DNA of 64,000 bases from JASHPR01 sp963844655 (GTDB taxonomy: Bacteria > Actinomycetota > Actinomycetes > Streptosporangiales > Streptosporangiaceae). Under the pieces are notes generated by a model. That model saw only the letters and a program-made list of their open reading frames with translations. It did not search any database and had not been told where the DNA came from. The translations under genes and the position numbers were made by a program. Where the stretch lies: NCBI GenBank assembly GCA_963844655.1, contig CAWJPA010000002.1, positions 372,001 to 436,000 on the forward strand. The letters are read 5' to 3'. Within the stretch, counting starts at the first letter, position 1; every line of letters begins with the position of its first letter. Below are positions 19,201 to 27,202 of this stretch, in pieces.

Positions 19201-21330
19201 GACGCCAGGGAGCTGCTGGACCCGGAGATCGTCGGGGATGCCGAGCGCGACCTGCAGCGCCTACCGCCCCGCCGCGCCTGCCGGGACCTGGAGGGAGTCG
19301 CCGACCTGCTCCGGGCCGTCGGCCCGCTGTCGGCCATGGAGGTCGAGGAGCGCTGCACCGACCCCGGGGCCGCGCCGGGCTGGCTGGCCGAGCTGGCGGC
19401 CCAGCGCCGGCTGATCCTGGTCCGGGTCGCGGGCGAGGAACGCTGGGCGGCGGTCGAGGACGCCGGGCGGCTGCGGGACGCGCTCGGGGTGGCGCTGCCG
19501 ACCGGGGTGCCTGACGCGTTCACCGAGCCGCTGCCCGACCCGCTCGGTGACCTGGTGGCCAGGTACGCCCGCGGGCACGGTCCGTTCACCGCGGCATCGG
19601 TGGCGCACCGGTACGGGCTCGGGATCGCCGTGGTCACAGGGACGCTGGGCCGCCTGGCCGCCGAGGGCCGGGTGGCCGAGGGCGAGTTCCTGCCCGGCGG
19701 GCGCGGGACCGAGTACTGCGACACCGGGGTGCTCCGGCTGCTGCGCCGCCGCTGCCTGGCCAAGCTGCGCAAGGAGGCCGAGCCTGTGCCGCCGCAGGCG
19801 CTGGCGAGGTTCCTGCCCGCCTGGCAGAACGCGGCGCACCGGCCGGGCGGGCGGGCCGGCCGTCCCAGGCGCCAGGCCGGGCCCGATGCCGTCTACGACG
19901 TGGTGGAGCAGCTGGCCGGGACGGCGGTTCCGGCCTCGGCGCTGGAGACGCTGGTGCTTCCCGGCCGGGTGCCGGGCTACTCCCCGGGGCTGCTCGACGA
20001 GCTGACCGCCGCGGGCGAGGTGGTGTGGTCGGGGGCCGGCGGTCTGCCGGGCGGCGACGGCTGGGTGGTGCTCGCCCCGGCCGATGCCGCGCCGCTGCTG
20101 TTCGGTGAGCCAGGCGAGATCACGATGACGCCGCTGCACGACGCGCTGCTCGCGGCGCTGGACGGCGGCGGCGCGCTGTTCTTCCGGGCCCTGGCCGACC
20201 GCACGGACGCGCAGCTGCGCGCCACGGGCGAAACGGCAGGCAGGCCGGCCGCGGCCGCGACCGACCAGGCGGTAGCCGCGGCGATCTGGGACCTGGTCTG
20301 GGCCGGCCGGCTGACCAACGACACGCTCACCCCGCTGCGGACGGTGCTGGCCACCGGGCGGCCCACGGCCGGCACCGAGCGTGATGCTCCGGCGGCGGGG
20401 CGGCTGGCCGACGGCGGCGTTACCGCGAGTACGCCGCTGACCAGCGGGAACGGCCTGCTCCCCGCGGGTGCCCCGCTGCGGCCGGGCGGCGGGCGGGCCC
20501 GGCCCGCCGGCCGGGCCGGGCGCATCGGCTCCCGCAGGCAGGGATATGGCCGGGCGGTGCTGCCCTCCCGGAGCGGCCCGCCCACGGTCAGCGGCCGCTG
20601 GTCGCTGCTGCCCCCGGGCGAGCCGGACCGGACCAGGCGGCTGCACGCGCTGGCCGGCACCCTGCTGGAGCGGCACGGCATCCTGATCCGCGGCGCGGTG
20701 ATGGCGGAGCGCGTGACCGGCGGGTTCGGGGCGCTGTACCCGGTGCTGCGGGCCATGGAGGACGCCGGCCAGTGCCGCCGGGGCTACTTCGTCGAGGGCC
20801 TGGGCGCGGCGCAGTTCGCCCTGCCCGGCGCCGTCGACCGGATGCGCGCCATGGCCGTCGACCCCGGGCAGAAGGCCGCGGCGTTCCCTTCACCGGCGCA
20901 GGACCCGTGGGTCACGGCCGGGCCGGAGGCCGCGCCCGCGCCGGCCGCCGCGGGCAGCCAGGTGGTGGTGCTGGCGGCGGCGGACCCGGCCAATGCGTAC
21001 GGCGCTGCGCTGGCCTGGCCGGCCCGGCCGGACGAGACCCCGGGCGGGCACCGCCCGGGCCGCAAGGCGGGTGCGCTCGTGGTCCTGGCCGGCGGCCAGC
21101 TGGTCCTCTACGTCGAGCGCGGCGGCAAGACCCTGCTGTCCTGGACCAGCGACCCGGACCTGCTCGGCCCGGCGGCCGCGGCCCTGGCCGACGCCGTGCG
21201 CGACGGCGCGCTCGGCCGTCTCACCGTGGAGCGGGCCGACGGCGGCGGTGTCTACGACTCCCCGCTCGCCCTGGCCCTGGAGGCCGCCGGCTTCCGGCCC
21301 ACCCCGCGCGGCCTGCGCCTTCGCGCCTAG
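16249..21330 (+). CDS. lhr: Lhr-type ATP-dependent DNA helicase
   Basis: 1693 residues from GTG 16249, longer than the about 1500 usual for Lhr. N-terminal RecA-like domains carry Q-motif TQAQAQAW, Walker A APTGSGKT, DEVH in VIIDEVHALAG, motif III GLSATVRPPEEVA, motif IV IVFANSRRLAERL, motif V TSSLELGIDMGAVDLV and motif VI QRTGRAGH. Winged-helix and Lhr-specific C-terminal domains follow, with low-complexity linkers. Known role of the family: ATP-driven 3'-5' translocase in DNA repair, induced by damage in mycobacteria. Part of the extra length is two inserts: about 42 residues at bases 16849-16974 between LDALC and the RIGLSATV motif, and 10 residues at 17470-17499. Both carry the dispersed G-rich repeat. 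Confidence 0.95.
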   Translation: MPVSSPVKTPALDGFSEATRAWFSAAFAEPTQAQAQAWASIGNGENTLVIAPTGSGKTLAAFLWAIDKLATEPVPADPQQRCRVLYISPLKALAVDIERNLRSPLTGVGQAARRLGLAEPDIRVGVRTGDTAADERRKLASKPPDILITTPESLFLLLTSQARETLRSVETVIIDEVHALAGGKRGAHLALSLERLDALCLPRGDDPPKPPRVPSPARLPIPLHGLRPAVAAGPASPDQPAQVRRPAQRIGLSATVRPPEEVATFLGGAQPVTIVQPPSSKRIELQIVVPVEDMADLETSDGFTVPGTGSEPSSNGAADGGPPPDDPARRRSIWPHVEERVLDEIQSHSSTIVFANSRRLAERLCARLNELAAERAEEQDGTGPDPAPARQGGPRRPPAEIMAEAGAVKGAGEAGGGAPAEVARAHHGSVSRQERTQIEEALKAGRLPAVVATSSLELGIDMGAVDLVVQVESPPSVASGLQRTGRAGHNVGDVSRGVIFPKYQGDLVQATVVARRMLEGAIEELRMPRNPLDVLAQQIVAMTAMDDWEITELEQTVRRAAPFATLTRPVLEAVLDMLAGRYPSEEFAGLRPRLVWDRTTGMLHGRPGGQRLAVTNGGTIPDRGLFGVFLAGGQRDRSGRHSRRVGELDEEMVYESRVGDVFVLGASSWRIEDITADQVLVSPAPGQPGRLPFWHGDAPGRPAELGRAIGQYCRELGTASPEEAAQRLRRDGLDDLAAANMIRYLAGQREATGYLPDDKTLVMERFRDELGDWRLVLHSPYGARLHAPWALAIAARLRDRYQGMDVQALHTDDGIVIRVPDADEPPPAGIAMLDPDELEQLVTSELGASALFASRFRECAARALLLPRRQPGRRTPLWQQRQRSAQLLSVASQYGTFPIVLETVRECLQDVFDVPGLTGLLRDLAARRVRLVDVETSAPSPFARSLLFRYVGAFMYEGDTPLAERRAQALALDSSLLAELLGQADARELLDPEIVGDAERDLQRLPPRRACRDLEGVADLLRAVGPLSAMEVEERCTDPGAAPGWLAELAAQRRLILVRVAGEERWAAVEDAGRLRDALGVALPTGVPDAFTEPLPDPLGDLVARYARGHGPFTAASVAHRYGLGIAVVTGTLGRLAAEGRVAEGEFLPGGRGTEYCDTGVLRLLRRRCLAKLRKEAEPVPPQALARFLPAWQNAAHRPGGRAGRPRRQAGPDAVYDVVEQLAGTAVPASALETLVLPGRVPGYSPGLLDELTAAGEVVWSGAGGLPGGDGWVVLAPADAAPLLFGEPGEITMTPLHDALLAALDGGGALFFRALADRTDAQLRATGETAGRPAAAATDQAVAAAIWDLVWAGRLTNDTLTPLRTVLATGRPTAGTERDAPAAGRLADGGVTASTPLTSGNGLLPAGAPLRPGGGRARPAGRAGRIGSRRQGYGRAVLPSRSGPPTVSGRWSLLPPGEPDRTRRLHALAGTLLERHGILIRGAVMAERVTGGFGALYPVLRAMEDAGQCRRGYFVEGLGAAQFALPGAVDRMRAMAVDPGQKAAAFPSPAQDPWVTAGPEAAPAPAAAGSQVVVLAAADPANAYGAALAWPARPDETPGGHRPGRKAGALVVLAGGQLVLYVERGGKTLLSWTSDPDLLGPAAAALADAVRDGALGRLTVERADGGGVYDSPLALALEAAGFRPTPRGLRLRA
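16849..16974 (-). repeat. Composite repeat inserted in the lhr coding sequence (reverse orientation)
   Basis: A stretch encoding about 42 extra residues sits where most Lhr proteins have only a few residues. It contains, in order on the plus strand: a C/G hairpin block (CGGGGGGACGACCCCCC), the reverse complement of the 30-bp G-rich repeat (16891-16920), then GCCGGCCGTCGCGGC (16929-16943) and CGGCTTCGCCGG (16949-16960). The last two blocks recur in the same order in the intergenic repeat at 36587-36700. The helicase frame is kept, so the protein tolerates the insertion as a Pro-rich loop. Confidence 0.65.
17470..17499 (+). repeat. 30-bp G-rich dispersed repeat inside lhr (sense orientation)
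   Basis: Read in frame as VKGAGEAGGG between EIMAEAGA and APAEVARAHHGSVSR, in the variable linker before the HHGS motif of Lhr. It matches the copy in the acyl-CoA dehydrogenase gene at 27 of 30 positions. Four closely spaced G-tracts are present. Confidence 0.75.
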
Positions 21331-21362
21331 CGCTCCACCCCGAGCGGGGCTACGGTCGCGTC

Positions 21363-22841
21363 ATGGGCCGTGATATTGAAGCGATCAAGATCAGCGGCGA
21401 GGACCGGCGCAACTACCGGGACAAGCTCCGGGTGTCGCTGGACGTATTCGCCCGGATGCTGCGTGAGCGCATGTTCGAGGCCGACCCGTCACAGGTCGGC
21501 CTGGAGATCGAGCTGAACCTGGTCGACTCCCGCGGGATGCCGTCGATGCACAACGAGGCCGTGCTCGACGCGATCGCGGATCCCCTCTGGGCGACCGAGC
21601 TCGGGCAGTTCAACATCGAGATCAACGTGCCGCCCCGGCACCTCGAGGGCGGCACGGTCGCGGACCTGGAGCAGGAGGTCAGGGCCAGCCTCAACACGGC
21701 GGACAGCCACGCCCGCGAGACCGGCAGCCGCCTGGTCATGATCGGCATCCTGCCGACGCTGCAGAAGGACGACGTGAACGAGAGCACCCTGTCGTCCAAT
21801 GCGCGTTACCGGGTGCTGAATGAGCAGATCTTCGCCACGCGCGGGGAGGACATGCGCATCGCGATCGACGGCACCGAGAAGCTCCTCACCTACGCGGACA
21901 GCATCACCCCCGAAGCGGCCTGCACCAGCGTGCAGCTCCACGTGCAGGTCAGCCCGGACGCCTTCGCCCGCTACTGGAATGCGGCCCAGGCCATCGCGTC
22001 GGTGCAGGTCGCGCTCGCCGCCAACTCCCCCTTCCTGTTCGGCAAGCAGCTCTGGCACGAGACCCGGATCACGCTGTTCGAGCAGGCCACCGACACCCGG
22101 CCGGACGAGCTCAAGCAGCAGGGCGTCCGGCCGAGGGTGTGGTTCGGCGAGCGCTGGATCACGTCGGTCTTCGACCTGTTTGAGGAGAACATCCAGTTCT
22201 TCCCTGCGCTGCTGCCGATCTGCGAGGAGGAGGACCCGCTGGCCGTCCTGGACCAGGGCGGGTGCCCGCAGCTGGCCGAGATGAACCTGCACAACGGGAC
22301 GGTCTACCGCTGGAACCGGCCCGTCTACGCCGCCGTCGACGGCACGCCGCACCTGCGGGTGGAGAACCGGGTCCTGCCGGCCGGTCCGTCGGTGGCCGAC
22401 GTGATGGCGAACGCGGCGTTCTACTACGGCCTGGTGCGTTTCCTGGCCGAGTCACAGCGGCCGGTGTGGACCCAGATGGCATTCGCCACCGCGGCCGAGA
22501 ACATGTACACGGCCGCGCGCCACGGCATCGACGCGCAGCTCTACTGGCCTGGCCTGGGCGAGGTGCCGGTGACCGAGCTGGTCCTGCGCCACCTGCTGCC
22601 GCAGGCCCGCGAGGGGCTCGGCCGCTGGGGCGTCGACCCGCAGCAGGCCGCGCGGCTGCTGGACATCATCGAGCAGCGCTGCATCACCGGCCGCACCGGC
22701 GCGGCCTGGCAGATCGCCACCGTGGCCGGGCTGACCGAGGGCGGCACCGAGCGCCAGGAAGCACTGCGCGTGATGACCGAGCGCTACATCGACCGCATGC
22801 ACACCAACGACCCGGTGCATACCTGGAACGAGAGGTCGTGA
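21363..22841 (+). CDS. Glutamate-cysteine ligase family protein (carboxylate-amine ligase)
   Basis: 492 residues from ATG 21363, 32 bases after lhr on the same strand. The N-terminal GLEIELNLVDSRGMPSMHNEAVLDAI matches the GCS2-type ATP-grasp-like fold, in which acidic residues of the EIE motif bind magnesium. FNIEINVPPRHLEGG, TSVQLHVQV and LHNGTVYRWNRPVY are further conserved blocks of the actinobacterial group. Members are annotated as glutamate-cysteine ligase-like; the true amine and acid substrates of this long form are not established. No EgtB/EgtD or MshC neighbours are present, so a thiol-pathway role is only inferred. Confidence 0.8.
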   Translation: MGRDIEAIKISGEDRRNYRDKLRVSLDVFARMLRERMFEADPSQVGLEIELNLVDSRGMPSMHNEAVLDAIADPLWATELGQFNIEINVPPRHLEGGTVADLEQEVRASLNTADSHARETGSRLVMIGILPTLQKDDVNESTLSSNARYRVLNEQIFATRGEDMRIAIDGTEKLLTYADSITPEAACTSVQLHVQVSPDAFARYWNAAQAIASVQVALAANSPFLFGKQLWHETRITLFEQATDTRPDELKQQGVRPRVWFGERWITSVFDLFEENIQFFPALLPICEEEDPLAVLDQGGCPQLAEMNLHNGTVYRWNRPVYAAVDGTPHLRVENRVLPAGPSVADVMANAAFYYGLVRFLAESQRPVWTQMAFATAAENMYTAARHGIDAQLYWPGLGEVPVTELVLRHLLPQAREGLGRWGVDPQQAARLLDIIEQRCITGRTGAAWQIATVAGLTEGGTERQEALRVMTERYIDRMHTNDPVHTWNERS

Positions 22842-22923
22842 CCGGCCGCGCTACTTAGCGAAATCACACCCCCATTACCGGGGGGATTTCCGGCGCTAAA
22901 CCATCCGGATGGCAAAAATAGCC

Positions 22924-22953
22924 GACCGGGCCGCCCGACTGAGCGGCCCGGTC
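22924..22953 (-). terminator. Intrinsic terminator (11-bp perfect hairpin)
   Basis: GACCGGGCCGC and GCGGCCCGGTC pair perfectly around an 8-base loop. On the minus strand the hairpin is followed by GGCTATTTTTGCC, giving a short U tract. It thus ends the small membrane-protein gene at 22980-23099 and may also stop plus-strand readthrough from the ligase-family gene ending at 22841. A weaker C5/G5 hairpin lies just before it, near 22869-22885. Confidence 0.75.
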
Positions 22954-22979
22954 GTAATGCACGAGGAGCAGGTTTGAAA

Positions 22980-23099
22980 TTACCTGCCCTTGGGCTGCTG
23001 CTTGCCGTTGACCTTGCTCGGACGCCTGGTCATCGCCATAACGACGATCGCGGCGGTCACGGCCAGCGGGATCAGAATCATCCTCATTCTGCGCTGCAC
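22980..23099 (-). CDS. Small single-span membrane protein, 39 residues
   Basis: A GTG-started frame (MQRRMRMILIPLAVTAAIVV, then a basic hydrophilic tail MAMTRRPSKVNGKQQPKGR) ends at TAA 22980. GGAGGGGG lies 5-10 bases before the GTG, one of the best ribosome sites in the window. The gene is followed within 30 bases by a strong intrinsic terminator. Topology: short Arg-rich N-terminus, one hydrophobic segment, Lys/Gln-rich tail. Function unknown. It could be a regulator or a subunit of a membrane complex. It lies downstream of the ammonia-lyase-family gene on the same strand, 137 bases away, but may have its own promoter. Confidence 0.6.
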   Translation of the reverse strand: MQRRMRMILIPLAVTAAIVVMAMTRRPSKVNGKQQPKGR

Positions 23100-23236
23100 G
23101 AGTCCCCCTCCGAATACGAAAGAAATCATACGGCTGCGCGATACCCGTCACCCGCCGTGGCAAACCGCTCCTATCGAGTGATCGCGTCCTGCTCCCCGGG
23201 CGGGAAAGGCCTCACCGCACGGGCCGGTTTGCCGGA

Positions 23237-24694
23237 TTACAGCGGCCCGGCCAGCGTCGCCAGCCGGGGCAGCAGCCGTTCGCCGATAGCAAGATCATCA
23301 TCGAGCGGCCGGTCGGCGGTGTCGGCGGGCAGCACGCCAGCCGCCTGGTCGAACGCCTCCGCCAGCCGCGCCGCAGCCGGGCGCAGGCCGCGCAGCCGCA
23401 GCGCCCGCACCGCGGCGACCAGCTCGCAGGCCAGCACGATCCGGTAGGCCCGCACCACGTCGGTGGTGGCGCGCGCCGACTGGGTGGAGAACCCGGCGTG
23501 CTCCTCCACCCCGCGCGACAGTACGGCACTGCCCAGGGCGGCGGGCGCGGCCAGCCTGCGGAGGTCGGCGATCGCGGCCTGGGACACGTACTCCAGCATC
23601 ATGATCCCCGAGCTGGGCGGCGGGTCGGTGGCCTGAAACGGGGCCAGCCCGGTGAACGCGGGCTCGACCAGCGTGCCGAGCCGGGCCGCGGACAGCGCCG
23701 CGGCCTGGAACAGCGCGGCCCGCGCCGCGTCCAGGGCCAGCCCGACGTAGGCGGTATGGAAGTTTCCGTTGTGCCAGGCGGCCTGGCCTCCCGCGTCGAT
23801 GAGCGGGTTCTCGGCCGCGGCGTTGAGGTCGATGGTGATCGTCTGCTCCGCCTGCCGCGACGCGTCCATCGCTGGCCCGTGCACCTGCGGGAAGGCCCGG
23901 TACCCGTAGGGGTCCTGGATCCGGGCCGCGGACGCGTCGCCGGCCAGCAGCCCCCGCATCACCGCGGCCACGGCCTGCTGGCCCGGGTGCGGGCGCGCCG
24001 CGTGCACCGGGGCGGCGTACGGCTCGGTGGAGGCGGCCACGGCCAGGTGCGCCAGGGCGGCGACGGGCATCGCCGCCTGCAGCAACTCCCGCAGGTCGTG
24101 GCAGGCCAGGGCGGCCTCACCGAGTGTCGCGGCGCTGCTGGAGATGAACGCCAGGGCATCGGCCGGGGCCAGCGCGAACCGGGGCGGCCGGTCCACGGGC
24201 GGGTGCCATTCCCGCTCACCGAGCAGGCAGAGCGCGGTCATGGCCAGCGCGGTCAGGTCTCCGGTGCCAATCGCCCCGTACACCGGGATCGGGGGGCAGA
24301 GCCCGCGGTTCACGCAGTCGACGAGCGGGTCCAGCACGCCGGGATCGACCCCGGAGCCGCCCGCCGCGATCTGGTTGGCCCGGATCACGAGCGTGGCCAG
24401 GCCGAACTCCGCAGCCAGCAGCGGGCCGCCGCCGCCAGCGTGACTGCGCAGCAGCCGCAGGCCGTGCCCGGCGGCGTCATCCGCGGCCACCCGCAGCTCG
24501 CGGTTGGCGCCCACGCCGGTGGTACGCCCGTACACGGCCTGGCGGCCGGCCACGAGGATGGCGGCCTGGGCCGCGGCCCGGGCCCGCGCCCGGCCCGCCT
24601 CGGCCACGCCTACCCGCAGCTGCCCCCGGGCGGCGGCCGCGACCTGGGCACACGTCAGCGACGCCCCGTCGAGCGCCAGGACGGCGGTAACCAC
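23237..24694 (-). CDS. Aromatic amino acid ammonia-lyase family protein with altered MIO motif
   Basis: 485 residues from GTG 24694, 13 bases after the ROK-regulator stop, so probably co-transcribed with it. HAL/PAL-family blocks: VYGRTTGVGANRE (active-site Tyr loop), GGSGVDPGVLDPLVDCVNRG, QDPYGYRAFPQVHG, AAENPLIDAGG with a downstream NGNFHTAYVG, and SRGVEEHAGFST. The MIO prosthetic group normally forms from Ala-Ser-Gly in GSVGASGDL; here the segment is GAIGTGDLTALA, one residue shorter with Thr-Gly. Canonical MIO formation is therefore doubtful. No hut genes are adjacent. Substrate and even lyase activity are uncertain. Confidence 0.8.
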   Translation of the reverse strand: MVTAVLALDGASLTCAQVAAAARGQLRVGVAEAGRARARAAAQAAILVAGRQAVYGRTTGVGANRELRVAADDAAGHGLRLLRSHAGGGGPLLAAEFGLATLVIRANQIAAGGSGVDPGVLDPLVDCVNRGLCPPIPVYGAIGTGDLTALAMTALCLLGEREWHPPVDRPPRFALAPADALAFISSSAATLGEAALACHDLRELLQAAMPVAALAHLAVAASTEPYAAPVHAARPHPGQQAVAAVMRGLLAGDASAARIQDPYGYRAFPQVHGPAMDASRQAEQTITIDLNAAAENPLIDAGGQAAWHNGNFHTAYVGLALDAARAALFQAAALSAARLGTLVEPAFTGLAPFQATDPPPSSGIMMLEYVSQAAIADLRRLAAPAALGSAVLSRGVEEHAGFSTQSARATTDVVRAYRIVLACELVAAVRALRLRGLRPAAARLAEAFDQAAGVLPADTADRPLDDDLAIGERLLPRLATLAGPL

Positions 24695-24707
24695 CGGCCC
24701 GCCCGGT

Positions 24708-25892
24708 TCATGTGCTCGCCACGGAGGCGAGCAGCTCTCCGCGGGCCTGATCGACCGCGGCCAGGATCGCGCCGCGCAGCACCGGGTCGCCGGTCACAGC
24801 GGTCGGGACGACCTGCGGCCGGGCCGGGCAGATCCGCCCTACCTCGGCCGCGACCCGCCCGGCCAGCGCGGTGCCCCCGGCCAGGCCCACCTCGCCGCCC
24901 AGCACGACCAGCCCGGGGTCGAGCACCAGGCAGACGGACGCGACCCCGGTCGCCACCCGCCCAGCCAGTTCGGTGAGGAACGCGCCGCCGCGCTCGTCCC
25001 CCACGGTCGCGGCCGCCACCGCCGCGCGCACCGCCGCCCCGGCGGAGGCCTCGGCGAACCCGTATCCGGCCGCGAGCGGCAGCAGCGCCTGCGCGCCGGC
25101 CAGAGACTGGAACGCGCCCGTGGCCGGGTGGGTGACGTCCTGCGGCAGCGGCGCCCCGGGCACCGGCAGGTACCCGATCTCGCCTGCGGCCCCGGCCACC
25201 CCGCGGTGCAGCCGACCCCCGAGCATGGTGGCCAGGCCGAGGCCGATCCCGATCCAGACCAGGACGAAGTCGTCGGCGCCCGCCGCGGCGCCGGCCGCCC
25301 GCTCGGCCATCGCGGCCAGGTTGACGTCGTTCTCGATCCGCACCGGCTGGCCCAGGTCGTCGCGCAGCGCGGCGAGCACCCCGTCGTGCCAGGCGGGCAG
25401 GTTGACGGCCAGCCGGGGGTCCCCGGTGTGCGGGTCGAGCACGCCGGGAGTCCCGATCAGGAACGCCCGTAGCGCCTCCGGGGACACCCCGGCCGAGCGA
25501 CAGGCCGCCGCGATCGCGCCGCGCACCAGTTCCACGGGCTGGCCCGCACCGTTCGGGTCCACCGACACCTCGGCGATCACCCGCCCGGTGACGTCGGCCA
25601 CCCCGGCGCTGACCTCGGAGTGATCGACGTGCAGCCCGGCCACGTAGGCGGCCGACGGCACGACCCCGTACAGGGCGGCGTTCGGCCCGGGCCCGCCCGC
25701 CTGCTCCCCGGCCACCTGGACCAGGCCCCGCTTCTCCAGCCGGGACAGCAGCTGCGAGGCGGTCACCTTGGACAGGCCGGTCCGCTCGCCGAGCTGGGCC
25801 CGGGTCGCCGGGCCACCGGTGAGCAACAGCTCGAGCGCCGCGCGGTCGTTCAGCTCCCGCAGCAGGCTCGGCGTCCCTGGCCGTCGCTCCAT
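24708..25892 (-). CDS. ROK-family transcriptional regulator
   Basis: 394 residues from ATG 25892, which has GGGAGGGCGGC directly upstream. The N-terminal winged helix-turn-helix reads LTGGPATRAQLGERTGLSKVTASQLLSRLEKRGLV. The ROK/sugar-kinase-like domain follows, with GLHVDHSEVSAGVADVTG (phosphate-binding motif), ENDVNLAAMAER, and a GVAGAAGEIGYLPVPG region. The usual zinc-binding cluster CxCGxxGC of many ROK proteins is absent at the expected place. It likely represses its own operon with the ammonia-lyase-like gene 13 bases downstream and senses a sugar-like ligand. It diverges from the Rrf2 regulator. Confidence 0.88.
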   Translation of the reverse strand: MERRPGTPSLLRELNDRAALELLLTGGPATRAQLGERTGLSKVTASQLLSRLEKRGLVQVAGEQAGGPGPNAALYGVVPSAAYVAGLHVDHSEVSAGVADVTGRVIAEVSVDPNGAGQPVELVRGAIAAACRSAGVSPEALRAFLIGTPGVLDPHTGDPRLAVNLPAWHDGVLAALRDDLGQPVRIENDVNLAAMAERAAGAAAGADDFVLVWIGIGLGLATMLGGRLHRGVAGAAGEIGYLPVPGAPLPQDVTHPATGAFQSLAGAQALLPLAAGYGFAEASAGAAVRAAVAAATVGDERGGAFLTELAGRVATGVASVCLVLDPGLVVLGGEVGLAGGTALAGRVAAEVGRICPARPQVVPTAVTGDPVLRGAILAAVDQARGELLASVAST

Positions 25893-26107
25893 GCCGCCCT
25901 CCCTGGCTCTGGGGTAACCGTACGGCCGAACCGGCCCGGTCGGCACCGGCCGAGGTGATGCCGCGGGCCCAACCCGGCATGACCGCCGGGCCCACTGCCC
26001 AAGCCCGATCCGGTTTAGCCAGTAATATACCGGTTTCGCCGGACGTGATGGCGGGCCGCCCGTGCGCCAGTCACGGTTACCGGTCGGTTAGCTGCATAAT
26101 GCTTCAC

Positions 26108-26563
26108 ATGCGTTTGTCCGCGCGCGCCGACTATGCCCTGCGCGCCGCGATCGAGCTCGCGGCCGCCAGCGGCGGTGGCCGTCATGTCACCGCTGACCAG
26201 CTCGCCAAGACCCAGGCCATCCCGGGCAAGTTCCTCGAAGCCATCCTGACCCAGCTGCGCCGGGCCGGGCTGGTCCGCAGCCAGCGCGGTCCCGACGGCG
26301 GATTCTGGCTGGCCCGGCCCGCGGGCGAGATCTCGCTGGCCGATATCATCCGCGCGATCGACGGGCCGCTCGTGGGCGTGCGCGGCGAGCGCCCGGAGAA
26401 CCTCGGCTACATCGGCGCGGCCGAGCCGCTGCAGACCGTGTGGATCGCGCTGCGGGCCAACGAGCGGGCCATCCTGGAAGACGTGACGCTCGAGCACATC
26501 GTGTCCGGGGAACTGCCCGCGAGCGTCGTCCGCCTCGCGAACGACCCCCGCGCCTGGGTCTAA
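26108..26563 (+). CDS. Rrf2-family transcriptional regulator lacking Fe-S cysteines
   Basis: 151 residues from ATG 26108; MRLSARADYALRAAIEL is the family's standard beginning, and an upstream in-frame ATG at 26099 would add only three residues. No clear ribosome site is present, so it may be leaderless. The winged helix is VTADQLAKTQAIPGKFLEAILTQLRRAGLVRSQRGPDGG. IscR/NsrR-type members carry three cysteines after this region; here the stretch DGPLVGVRGERPENLGYIGA has none, so no cluster of that type can bind. It resembles CymR-like or other cluster-free Rrf2 proteins. The upstream region has repeated CCGGTTT/CCGGT motifs that may be its operator. Confidence 0.85.
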   Translation: MRLSARADYALRAAIELAAASGGGRHVTADQLAKTQAIPGKFLEAILTQLRRAGLVRSQRGPDGGFWLARPAGEISLADIIRAIDGPLVGVRGERPENLGYIGAAEPLQTVWIALRANERAILEDVTLEHIVSGELPASVVRLANDPRAWV

Positions 26564-26582
26564 CCCGCCTCCTGCACAAAAA

Positions 26583-26609
26583 TGGTCGCAGCACGTCGTG
26601 CTGCGACCA
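26583..26609 (-). terminator. Intrinsic terminator, 12-bp perfect hairpin
   Basis: TGGTCGCAGCAC and GTGCTGCGACCA pair perfectly around a 3-base loop. On the minus strand the hairpin is followed by TTTTTGTG, the classic U tract. It lies 31 bases after the clgR stop and 20 bases after the Rrf2 stop, between convergent genes, so it can terminate both. Confidence 0.85.
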
Positions 26610-26640
26610 ACTTTCGCTGACGAGCCGGCCGCCGACCGGG

Positions 26641-27096
26641 CTAGACCGGGATCATGTCCTTTATGTCGGAGATGCCGCGCGTGACCTGCTCGAACTCAGG
26701 CTGGTCGGGTGGTACGGCGTAGGTGCCGCCTTCCGGGACCACGATCTTGGTCGGGGCCGCCTTGTCCATCTGCTCGGCGGAGGCGGCGGGCTCGGGCAGC
26801 CGGGCCCGGCCCACGTCCGGCGACATCTCCCTGACCCCGGCGAAGACGGGCTCGCTCTGCAACTCGGCCAGGGCGAAGTTGTCGGAGACCTCCCGCAGCA
26901 GCTGGGACAGCGGCGCGCCCAGCGCGCCGCAGATGGATGCCAGCAGCTCGGACGAAGCCTCCTTGCGGCCGCGCTCGACCTCAGACAGGTATCCGAGTGA
27001 CACACGTGCCGCCGCGGACACTTCACGGAGGGTGCGACCCTGCCGCAGGCGCAGCCGCCGCAGCGCGTCACCGAGCAAGTGACGAAGCAGGACCAT
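26641..27096 (-). CDS. clgR: ClgR-type XRE transcriptional regulator
   Basis: 151 residues. The N-terminal Cro/CI-type HTH (LGDALRRLRLRQGRTLREVS, then VSLGYLSEVERGRKEASSELLASICGALG) is nearly the ClgR consensus. In Streptomyces and mycobacteria ClgR activates clp protease and other stress genes, and its gene lies beside the cinA/pgsA block, as here. The C-terminal half is Pro/acidic and probably disordered; it ends DMIPV rather than the Ala-Ala degron known for some ClgR proteins. A terminator closes the gene. Confidence 0.9.
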   Translation of the reverse strand: MVLLRHLLGDALRRLRLRQGRTLREVSAAARVSLGYLSEVERGRKEASSELLASICGALGAPLSQLLREVSDNFALAELQSEPVFAGVREMSPDVGRARLPEPAASAEQMDKAAPTKIVVPEGGTYAVPPDQPEFEQVTRGISDIKDMIPV

Positions 27097-27202
27097 CGCC
27101 GCACTCCTTCCCGGGGCCCTTCGCTGACCCTTCCACCGTACCTGTCCTTACGGACCGTGCGGGAGAGGGCATAGCCGCGTGTTCAGTGACGTAACGCTGT
27201 AA

